Assembly: GCA_944386335.1 (NCBI GenBank)
Contig: CALXAQ010000024.1
Location: 1 to 15,180, forward strand
Source: an uncultured Clostridia bacterium
Lineage (GTDB): Bacteria; Bacillota; Clostridia; TANB77; CAG-508
Length of the DNA: 15,180 nt
Direction of reading: 5' to 3'
The notes under the pieces were generated by a model. That model did not search any database. It saw nothing but the letters and a program-made list of their open reading frames with translations, and was not told where the DNA came from. The translations under genes and the position numbers were made by a program. Below are positions 5,504 to 11,995 of this stretch, piece by piece. How positions within the stretch are numbered: the stretch's first letter is position 1; each line of letters starts with the position of its first letter.

Positions 5504-7738
5504 TTAAAATTTTTCTTGAATAGTTCTATGAATAACATCTAGTTGTTGTTCTCTTGTTAATTTAATAAAATTAACAGCATATCCAGATACACGAACAGTA
5601 AGTTGAGGATATTTTTCTGGATGTTCCATGGCATCTTCTAATAATGCTCTATCAAATACATTTACATTAATATGATGACCTGTTTGTTTAAAGTAACCAT
5701 CTAATAGACTAACTAAATTCTTTTCTTGCGTTTCTAAATTTTTTCCAAGAGTTCCTGGTGTAATAGAGAATGTATAAGAAATACCATCTTCAGAATATTC
5801 ATATGGAAGTTTGGCAATAGTATTCATAACAGCAACTGCACCATTGGTATCTCTACCATGTAGAGGGTTGGCACCTGGTCCAAATGGTTCTCCTGCTCTT
5901 CTTCCATCTGGAGTATTTCCCGTTGCCTTTCCATACACTACATTTGATGTGATTGTTAGAATAGATAAAGTATGTTTTGAATTTCTATAAGTTTGATGTT
6001 TTTGTAATTTTCTTAAGAAAGTTTTTACAATATCCACAGCAATTTGATCTACTCTATCGTCATCATTTCCATATTTTGGGAAGTCTCCTTCTATTTCATA
6101 ATCATAAGCAAGGCCAGTTTCATCACGAATAACTTTTACTTTTGCATATTTAATAGCAGATAGCGAATCAGCTACAACAGATAAACCTGCAATACCACAT
6201 GCCATTGTTCTTAAAATTTCTTTGTCATGTAATGCCATTTCTAATGCTTCATAAGAATATTTATCATGCATATAATGGATGGCATTCAATGCTTTAATAT
6301 AGATTTTAGCAACATATTCCATCATATTATCAAACTTGTCCATTACTTCTTCATAATCTAGATATTCCGAAGTAATAGGGGCAAATTTAGGTGTAATTTG
6401 TTTACCTGTCTTTTCATCTCTACCACCATTAATAGCATAAAGAAGTGTTTTTGCAAGGTTTGCTCTTGCACCAAAGAATTGCATTTGCTTACCAATTTTC
6501 ATAGCAGATACACAACAAGCAATTCCATAATCGTCTCCTAAAGTTACTCTCATTAAATCATCATTCTCATATTGAATAGAAGATGTTTGAATAGAGATTT
6601 TGCTAGTGAATTTTTTAAATCCTTCTGGTAAATTTTTAGACCATAATACCGTTAGGTTTGGTTCTGGTGCGGGTCCTAAAGTAGTTAAAGTATGAAGCAT
6701 TCTGTAAGAATTTTTTGTAACTAAAGTTCTTCCATCAACGCCCATACCACCAACACTTTCTGTTACCCATACAGGATCTCCACTAAATAGTTCGTTATAT
6801 TCAGGAGCACGAAGGAAACGAATCATACGTAATTTCATAACAAAATGATCCATTAATTCTTGTGCTTCTTCTTCTGTTAAAGAACCAATTTTCATATCTC
6901 TTTCAATATAAATATCTAAGAAAGTAGAAGTTCTACCTAAACTCATAGCGGCACCATTTTGGTCTTTTACAGCACCAAGATAAGCAAAATATAACCATTG
7001 AATAGCTTCTTTTGCATTTTGTGCTGGAACAGAAATATCAAAACCATATTTTGTAGCCATTTTCTTTAAATCTTCTAGGGCAACAATTTGGTCATGAATT
7101 TCTTCACGTTCTCTAATAACTTCTTCTGTGAATTCATCCACATTTAAAATATCTAATTCTTGTTTCTTCTCAGCGATTAATACGTCTACACCATAAAGAG
7201 CTACTCTTCTGTAATCACCAATAATTCTTCCACGACCATATCCGTCAGGAAGACCTGTAATTAAGTGAGAACTTCTAGCTGCTCTAATATCTGGAGTATA
7301 TACTGCAAAAACACCATCATTATGGGTTCTTCTTAAATTATTGTAGATATAATTTACTTCTTCATCTACATGATATCCATAAGATTCGCAAGATTTTTCT
7401 ACAATTTTAATACCACCATTAGGCATGATTGCTCTTTTTAAAGGAGCATCTGTTTGAAAACCTACAATTTGTTCTAAGTCTTTGTCTAGGTAGCCAGCTT
7501 CATAACGGTCTACTCCAGAAGGTGTTTTGGTATCGACATCTAAAACGCCATTTTCTCTTTCTTTTTCATAAAGTTTCAATACTTTATCCCATAATTTCTT
7601 TGTTCTTTCAGTGGCATCTGCTAAAAAGGAATCATCTCCTTCATAAGGTGTGTAATTTGCTTGAATGAATCCTCTTACATCAATTTCTTTTGTCCATTCG
7701 CCAGATTTGTCAAATCCATCCCATTGTTTGAATTCCAT
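5504..7738 (-). CDS. pflB: Formate C-acetyltransferase (pyruvate formate-lyase)
   Basis: 744 residues, close to the normal ~750. A glycyl-radical enzyme converting pyruvate and CoA to acetyl-CoA and formate in anaerobic mixed-acid fermentation; cytoplasmic homodimer. The adjacent catalytic cysteines are Cys408 and Cys409 in G-I-A-C-C-V-S-A-M. The radical glycine is Gly719 in R-V-S-G-Y-A-V-N-F, 25 residues from the end, as in E. coli PFL. The A-C-C pair and the N-terminal W-x-G-F segment mark a true PFL and not a glycerol/diol dehydratase or choline-TMA lyase. Start secured by AAGGAGG (forward 7746-7752) with 7-nt spacing. Transcribed from its own promoter, ahead of pflA. Confidence 0.98.
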   Translation of the reverse strand: MEFKQWDGFDKSGEWTKEIDVRGFIQANYTPYEGDDSFLADATERTKKLWDKVLKLYEKERENGVLDVDTKTPSGVDRYEAGYLDKDLEQIVGFQTDAPLKRAIMPNGGIKIVEKSCESYGYHVDEEVNYIYNNLRRTHNDGVFAVYTPDIRAARSSHLITGLPDGYGRGRIIGDYRRVALYGVDVLIAEKKQELDILNVDEFTEEVIREREEIHDQIVALEDLKKMATKYGFDISVPAQNAKEAIQWLYFAYLGAVKDQNGAAMSLGRTSTFLDIYIERDMKIGSLTEEEAQELMDHFVMKLRMIRFLRAPEYNELFSGDPVWVTESVGGMGVDGRTLVTKNSYRMLHTLTTLGPAPEPNLTVLWSKNLPEGFKKFTSKISIQTSSIQYENDDLMRVTLGDDYGIACCVSAMKIGKQMQFFGARANLAKTLLYAINGGRDEKTGKQITPKFAPITSEYLDYEEVMDKFDNMMEYVAKIYIKALNAIHYMHDKYSYEALEMALHDKEILRTMACGIAGLSVVADSLSAIKYAKVKVIRDETGLAYDYEIEGDFPKYGNDDDRVDQIAVDIVKTFLRKLQKHQTYRNSKHTLSILTITSNVVYGKATGNTPDGRRAGEPFGPGANPLHGRDTNGAVAVMNTIAKLPYEYSEDGISYTFSITPGTLGKNLETQEKNLVSLLDGYFKQTGHHINVNVFDRALLEDAMEHPEKYPQLTVRVSGYAVNFIKLTREQQLDVIHRTIQEKF

Positions 7739-7806
7739 AAATAAACCTCCTTAAATATAGTATCTATCATTTTCACGTAATTATTCCAATTACACTGTGC
7801 CTTTTT

Positions 7807-7835
7807 ATCATAACATATACAAGAAAAATTTTCAA
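7807..7835 (-). promoter_or_regulatory. pflB promoter
   Basis: Read on the minus strand: TTGAAA (forward 7830-7835), a 17-nt spacer, TATGAT (forward 7807-7812). The expected start near 7800 gives a leader of about 60 nt. Confidence 0.75.
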
Positions 7836-7848
7836 TGGGAAATTGTAG

Positions 7849-7873
7849 AAAAATGATAAAAATTATCATTTTT
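7849..7873. promoter_or_regulatory. Fur-box-like palindrome upstream of pflB
   Basis: A perfect 25-bp palindrome, 11-bp arms around AAA. Its core TGATAAAAATTATCA (7854-7868) has the 7-1-7 form of the Fur/PerR-family box TGATAATNATTATCA, with one difference. Its centre (7861) is about 61 bp upstream of the predicted pflB start, outside the promoter, a place better suited to activation than to steric repression. No + strand gene nearby would use it. Confidence 0.5.
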
Positions 7874-8024
7874 AGGTATTATAAGAAAGTTGTTTCTATA
7901 CGTTTTCCTATAAAATACTATCTGTGGATTATTAAGTTCTTTTTGTTTTTAAAGATAGTGATTTAAAGAAAATAGTATCATTAAAGAGATAAAATTTTAA
8001 AGAAAGTATCTCTAAAACTAATGT
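7874..8024. other. Gene-free stretch between pflB promoter and first XRE gene
   Basis: The whole non-coding gap is 7739-8063. After the pflB leader, promoter and palindrome, about 150 bp are left with no open frame that has a ribosome site. They hold short imperfect repeats only, such as AGAGATA and TATCTCT (about 7985-8013). No convincing promoter; a small RNA ending at the 8025-8065 hairpin on the + strand cannot be excluded but is not supported. Confidence 0.4.
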
Positions 8025-8065
8025 AAAAAATCTTATCTAGTTTTTAGAACTAGATAAGATTTTTT
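8025..8065 (-). terminator. Terminator of the XRE regulator genes
   Basis: Arms 8025-8042 and 8048-8065 pair perfectly over 18 bp with a 5-nt loop; the outer six pairs are A-run/T-run. It overlaps the TAA of the XRE gene by two to three bases. It has T-runs on both strands and could also end + strand transcripts. Confidence 0.85.
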
Positions 8066-8399
8066 ATATAGAAAAGTCTTCTTCACAAATTACTTTAGCT
8101 AATTTATAAATTAGTTTTTGTTTTTGTGAGGAACATTGAGAAAGCAAATCATTAAATTCTGATTGTAGGTATTGCTTTGATTGATGAGAAACACCATTTA
8201 AAATTTCACCTTCAGTAATATCCAATAATTTACAAATTTGCGTTAATCTTTCAATATTAATATGTAGTTTTCCAGTTTCTATTTTACTTAAGTAAGCTAC
8301 AGAAACTCCCATTTTTTCCGCTAACATTTCTTGTGTATACTTTTTTTGTTTGCGAGCGATTTTTAGTCTTTTACCTATAATATTAAAATCTACAGCCAT
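8064..8399 (-). CDS. XRE-family DNA-binding regulator A
   Basis: 111 residues. A Cro/C1-type helix-turn-helix covers about residues 7-62: the helix 2-3 region is Q-E-M-L-A-E-K-M-G-V-S-V-A-Y-L-S-K-I-E-T-G. The tail of about 40 residues contains S-E-F-N-D-L-L-S-Q-C-S followed by a helix Q-K-L-I-Y-K-L-A-K. The neighbouring regulator has both the domain and the tail motif, so the two are paralogues; the tail is probably the dimerisation part. No metalloprotease, kinase or toxin partner is adjacent, so it does not look like a ImmR/ImmA or toxin-antitoxin pair. Probably represses its own promoter through the palindrome near 8445-8455. Start: ATG with an AAGGAAAGGTG-type site. Confidence 0.85.
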   Translation of the reverse strand: MAVDFNIIGKRLKIARKQKKYTQEMLAEKMGVSVAYLSKIETGKLHINIERLTQICKLLDITEGEILNGVSHQSKQYLQSEFNDLLSQCSSQKQKLIYKLAKVICEEDFSI

Positions 8400-8427
8400 A
8401 AAATCACCTTTCCTTAAATACTATAAT

Positions 8428-8456
8428 AATATAGCACTAAAAAGGTAAATTTTACA
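8428..8456 (-). promoter_or_regulatory. Promoter and operator of XRE gene A
   Basis: On the minus strand: TGTAAA (forward 8451-8456), 17-nt spacer, TATATT (forward 8428-8433). The perfect palindrome GTAAATTTTAC (8445-8455) covers the -35. The wider block AGGTAAATTTTACAGA is nearly the same as the one ahead of XRE gene B. Confidence 0.6.
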
Positions 8457-8479
8457 GATAATAATAAGTAGAAAAGGAT

Positions 8480-8830
8480 TTATGAGTTAAATTCTCTATT
8501 TACTTTAATAACAGTTTTGGCAATTTCATAAATCATTTTTTGTTCAGAAAAAGAACTATTACTAAGTAAGTTTTGAAATTCAGATTCTAAGGGAATTGCT
8601 TGTTGTTCTTGTGGATTGCCTGTTAAAATACTACTAGCAGAAACACCTAGTTTATCACAAATTTTATAGAGTCTAGGGAGACCTACTTTTAAATCTCCAC
8701 GTTCCATACGACTAATGGAACCATTAGAAATTCCTAAACTTTCTGCTAATTGTTCTTGTGTTAATTTTTTAGTTTTACGTGCTTTTTGTAATCTTTCCCC
8801 AATAATTTTATAGTCCAATGGTAATGCCAT
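8480..8830 (-). CDS. XRE-family DNA-binding regulator B
   Basis: 116 residues, a paralogue of the downstream XRE protein. The helix-turn-helix spans about residues 9-64, with recognition region L-A-E-S-L-G-I-S-N-G-S-I-S-R-M-E-R-G. The C-terminal motif E-S-E-F-Q-N-L-L-S-N-S-S-F-x-E-Q-K-M-I-Y-E-I-A-K matches the sister's tail. Recognition-helix residues differ (N-G-S-I-S-R versus V-A-Y-L-S-K), so the two may prefer slightly different sites. Start ATG with AGGAG (forward 8840-8844) at 9 nt. There is no terminator in the 80 nt before the next gene, so its transcript can run into gene A. Targets unknown. Confidence 0.85.
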   Translation of the reverse strand: MALPLDYKIIGERLQKARKTKKLTQEQLAESLGISNGSISRMERGDLKVGLPRLYKICDKLGVSASSILTGNPQEQQAIPLESEFQNLLSNSSFSEQKMIYEIAKTVIKVNREFNS

Positions 8831-8871
8831 ATATAATTTCTCCTTTTTATAAACATAAAAGTGTTTTGTTC

Positions 8872-8900
8872 ATAATAGCATTCATGAGGTAAGATTTACA
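8872..8900 (-). promoter_or_regulatory. Promoter and operator of XRE gene B
   Basis: On the minus strand: TGTAAA (forward 8895-8900), 17-nt spacer, TATTAT (forward 8872-8877). GTAAGATTTAC (8889-8899) overlaps the -35 at the same relative place as the palindrome of gene A; one pair of this copy is mismatched. Confidence 0.6.
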
Positions 8901-8980
8901 GAATTCTATTAGTAAAAGTAAACTAATAAAAAATAATAAATTCTCTTTTTTAAATATCTTTTAATAGTTATTTTGTTTAA

Positions 8981-9301
8981 TTAAGAAAATTCTATTAAAT
9001 CCTTCCAATATTTTTTTGGCATAAATTGCATTTGTAAATCAGGTTTTTTACGTTCCTCGATAGCTATTGTTTGAAAGAACGTTTTCCATAATTGCTGATA
9101 TTCTTTTTCCTCTTTTAAGATGGAAGGAACAATAAAATATTTATTTGATTGTATTTGATATTGCTTGGTATCATATAAAAATAGAAGGCCTCTACTACTT
9201 GCATCATGAATAATAAGATTTTGATGGGGAAGTCTTTTTACAAAATGCTGCCCTAGATTTTCAATAACATTAAGAACTACACGAGGCATCGTATTTGGCA
9301 C
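8981..9301 (-). pseudogene. C-terminal remnant of a DUF4130-type protein
   Basis: About 106 codons matching, from memory, the C-terminal part of the DUF4130/TIGR03915 'probable DNA metabolism' family, which pairs with a radical-SAM protein in many Clostridia. Recognisable pieces: the L-x-x-H-F-x-x-R-L-x-x-Q-N-x-x-I-H-D segment and the end L-W-K-T-F-F-x-T-I-A-I-E-E-R-K followed by L-Q-M-Q-F-M-P-K-K-Y-W. Full members have about 250 residues; the N-terminal half is missing and an in-frame TAG sits three codons before the first possible start (GTG at 9299-9301; first ATG at 9287-9289). Neither start has a close ribosome site. No radical-SAM partner nearby. Most likely a decayed fragment left by a deletion; a short functional protein is less likely. 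Confidence 0.6.
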
Positions 9302-9485
9302 TATCTGCTAGAATTTTTAATTTCTTTTCTATATCCGTCTTTCATTCCATTCCTTTCCACAAATACAAAACAGGTTGTAAATATTTTAAAACTTATGTTT
9401 AGTGATGGAATAACATATGAATTTTAAAAATTCAAACAAAGATTTGCAAAAATCTCTTAAATTTTTATGAATATGGCATTTTTTA
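9302..9485. other. Non-coding spacer left of the ATPase promoter
   Basis: AT-rich, no supported gene. It contains two weak short hairpins (GAATTT/AAATTC at 9419-9433 and AGATTT/AAATCT at 9440-9455) with no U-run. Short frames on the minus strand here do not restore the missing N-terminal half of the DUF4130 fragment. Confidence 0.4.
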
Positions 9486-9514
9486 TTGGAACTTTTCCTA
9501 TAGTATGTTAGAAT
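9486..9514 (+). promoter_or_regulatory. Promoter of the P-type ATPase gene
   Basis: TTGGAA at 9486-9491, a 17-nt spacer, TAGAAT at 9509-9514. The leader is about 30 nt and contains the AGAGAGG ribosome site (9535-9541), 7 nt before the ATG. Confidence 0.7.
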
Positions 9515-9548
9515 AGAAAAGAGGAAAAAAGTAAAGAGAGGCAAAAAA

Positions 9549-11930
9549 ATGAAACGTTATGAACCTAATATAGAATATGGTTTAACTGAGGAACAAGTAG
9601 AAGAGAGAAAAAAAGAAAATCTTGTCAATAAAGATACTTCTGTACCTACGAAAAGTATAAAACAAATTATCAAAGATAATTTTGTTACCTTATTTAATAT
9701 TATCAATGTGATATTAGCCATTGCTATTTTTGTAGTTGGCTCTTATAAAAACATGTTTTTTTTATGTATTGTGATTTTAAATACAGCCATTAGTACCATA
9801 CAAGAGATACATTCTAAAAAGGTAGTAGATAAATTAGCTATTCTCGCAAGTCATAAACAAAAGGTAATACGAGAAGGAAAAGAGAAAGATATAGGGATAG
9901 ACGAAATTGTTCTAGATGATATTATTCTTTTAGAAACTGGGGATCAAGTAGTGGTAGATAGCATTTTGCAAGAGGGAGAAGTAGAAGTAGATGAGTCTTT
10001 TATTACAGGAGAAACAGATACTGTTTTAAAGAAAAAAGGAGAAATGCTTTTATCAGGGAGTTTTATATCTAGTGGTAGAGCAAAGGCAAGGGTAGAACAC
10101 ATTGCAGAAGAAAATTATACAGCACAAATTTCTTCAGGAGCAAAATACATCAAAAAAGTGAATTCTGAAATAATGAATTCTTTAAATAAAATTATTAAAA
10201 TTCTTTCTATTGCCATTGTACCCATTGGTCTTATTTTATTCTGGAACCAAATGCAATTACCAGGCAATACTTTTGCAGAAGCTATAGTAAAATCTGTGGC
10301 AGCTATTATTGGCATGATACCAGAGGGACTTGTGTTATTAACAAGTACTGTTTTAGCAGTAAGTGTTATTCGTTTGTCTAGAAATAAAGTATTAGTGCAA
10401 GAACTTTATTGTATAGAGACATTGGCAAGAGTAGATACTCTTTGTTTAGATAAAACAGGAACTTTGACAGAAGGAAAAATGGAAGTAAAAGAAATTCTAT
10501 GTCTGCAAGGAAAAGAAACAGAGATGAAAGAGATACTGGCACATGTAGCAGGCACTTCTGAAGACAATAATGCTACGATTATGGCTTTAAGAGAATATAC
10601 GAAAAAGCCAAAAGAAAATTGGAAAAAGAAACAAATAGTACCATTTTCTTCTAAACCGAAATGGTCTGGAGTTTCTTTTGAGGAAAAAGGAACCTATGTG
10701 ATTGGTGCACCAGAGTTTGTTTTAAAAGATAAAATACAAGAATATGAGAAAGATTTAAAATCTTATACAGAAAATTATAGAGTAATGGTATTAGCACATA
10801 GCAATAGGGATTTTGTGGGAAGAGAGTTACCAGAAGAATTACAAGTAATTGGCTTTATTGGCATTATTGATAAAGTAAGAAAAGAAGCAAAAGATACCCT
10901 TCGCTATTTTAAAGAACAAGGAGTGGCTATTAAAATTATATCAGGAGATAATCCCGTCACTGTTTCTAAAATTGCAAAATTAACAGGAGTGGAAGGGTAT
11001 AATAGTTATATAGATTTGTCTACCATTCCATCAGAAGAAGAGGTAAAAAAGGTAGCAACGAAGTCTACCGTATTTGGTAGAGTAATCCCTATGCAGAAAA
11101 AATGGCTTATCCAAGCCTTAAAAGAAGCAGGAAAAACAGTTGCTATGACAGGAGATGGCGTAAATGATGTATTAGCCTTAAAAGAAGCAGATTGTAGCAT
11201 AGCTATGGCAAATGGTAGTGATGCAAGTAAGAGTGTGTCACAATTAGTATTATTAGATTCCAATTTTGCTTCTATGCCAAAAGTAGTAGCAGAAGGAAGA
11301 AAAACGATTAACAATATTACACGTTCTGCATCTCTATTCTTAGTAAAAACAATTTATTCTAGTGTATTAGCAGTATTATTTATTTTGATGGGAGCAGAAT
11401 ATCCCTTCATACCAATACAATTAAGTTTAATTAGTGTGGTAACTATAGGAATACCTTCTTTCTTTTTAGCACTAGAGCCCAATAAAGAAAGGATAAAGAG
11501 AGAGTTTTTAAAAAATGTAATTGCTAAGGCATTACCAACAGCATTTACGGTTATTATAGGTGTGTTTGCACTTGCCATTGGGCATAAATTAGGCAAAGTG
11601 CCAGATAATATTTACTCTACTTTATGTGTGATTATTACTGCTTTTGCAGGTATATTATTACTGTTTACTTTGTCAAAAAGCAAAAAAACAGAGCATAGTA
11701 AATTACCATTTTCTATTTTTCGATTGGTACTTAGCATTGTAGTAACTCTTTTATTTATAATAGGATTTACACAACTAGATTGGTGGTTTTCTATTGCTAA
11801 GACGCCAGATATGTGGAGGCATGTGCCAGTTATTCTATTAATAGATATTATCAATTTTAGTGTTTGGAACTATGTGCTACTTAAGGTGATGAAAATGGAA
11901 AGAGTTGGAAAGATAAGGAAAAAGTATTGA
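9549..11930 (+). CDS. CtpE-like cation-transporting P-type ATPase
   Basis: 793 residues. An ATP-driven cation pump of the plasma membrane. Domains in order: N-terminal cytoplasmic segment; M1-M2 near 45-85; actuator domain with T-G-E-T (153-156, the usual dephosphorylation loop T-G-E-S with Thr for Ser); M3-M4 with P-E-G-L (258-261), the cation-site motif of Ca-type pumps; phosphorylation site D-K-T-G-T with Asp301; nucleotide domain with I-G-A-P-E in place of K-G-A-P-E; S-G-D-N-P; T-G-D-G-V-N-D (534-540); then about six C-terminal membrane helices. No N-terminal Cys metal-binding domain and no C-P-C motif, so it is not a Cu/Zn/Cd P1B pump. Length and motifs fit the CtpE group, linked to Ca uptake in mycobacteria; the ion here is inferred. 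Single-gene transcript; no terminator seen before the helicase promoter. Confidence 0.88.
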   Translation: MKRYEPNIEYGLTEEQVEERKKENLVNKDTSVPTKSIKQIIKDNFVTLFNIINVILAIAIFVVGSYKNMFFLCIVILNTAISTIQEIHSKKVVDKLAILASHKQKVIREGKEKDIGIDEIVLDDIILLETGDQVVVDSILQEGEVEVDESFITGETDTVLKKKGEMLLSGSFISSGRAKARVEHIAEENYTAQISSGAKYIKKVNSEIMNSLNKIIKILSIAIVPIGLILFWNQMQLPGNTFAEAIVKSVAAIIGMIPEGLVLLTSTVLAVSVIRLSRNKVLVQELYCIETLARVDTLCLDKTGTLTEGKMEVKEILCLQGKETEMKEILAHVAGTSEDNNATIMALREYTKKPKENWKKKQIVPFSSKPKWSGVSFEEKGTYVIGAPEFVLKDKIQEYEKDLKSYTENYRVMVLAHSNRDFVGRELPEELQVIGFIGIIDKVRKEAKDTLRYFKEQGVAIKIISGDNPVTVSKIAKLTGVEGYNSYIDLSTIPSEEEVKKVATKSTVFGRVIPMQKKWLIQALKEAGKTVAMTGDGVNDVLALKEADCSIAMANGSDASKSVSQLVLLDSNFASMPKVVAEGRKTINNITRSASLFLVKTIYSSVLAVLFILMGAEYPFIPIQLSLISVVTIGIPSFFLALEPNKERIKREFLKNVIAKALPTAFTVIIGVFALAIGHKLGKVPDNIYSTLCVIITAFAGILLLFTLSKSKKTEHSKLPFSIFRLVLSIVVTLLFIIGFTQLDWWFSIAKTPDMWRHVPVILLIDIINFSVWNYVLLKVMKMERVGKIRKKY

Positions 11931-11955
11931 TAAGTAATTTTAAGTATGATATAAA
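11927..11955 (+). promoter_or_regulatory. Promoter of the helicase gene
   Basis: TTGATA at 11927-11932, overlapping the ATPase TGA stop; 17-nt spacer; TATAAA at 11950-11955. An ATAACGTA element follows at 11960-11967, and the leader has ACAAAAG before the GGAG ribosome site (11985-11988), 7 nt ahead of the ATG. Read-through from the ATPase gene is also possible. Confidence 0.6.
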
Positions 11956-11995
11956 GAAGATAACGTAGAAAAACAAAAGAAAATGGAGAAAAAAG

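Noticed and set aside
7429..7668. Open frame on the + strand opposite pflB
   Set aside because: Complete overlap with a highly conserved enzyme gene, no ribosome site, low-complexity product.
8064..8830. Toxin-antitoxin or phage repressor/Cro pair
   Set aside because: The two XRE proteins are paralogues in the same orientation; no toxin-like, kinase-like or metalloprotease partner and no phage genes are adjacent.
8906..8927. Short inverted repeat TATTAGT/ACTAATA as a terminator of the DUF4130 remnant
   Set aside because: Only A-T rich pairs, 7-8-nt loop, and no U-run on the minus strand.
9419..9455. Two adjacent small hairpins before the ATPase promoter
   Set aside because: Six-bp AT-rich stems without U-runs; expected by chance at this base composition.
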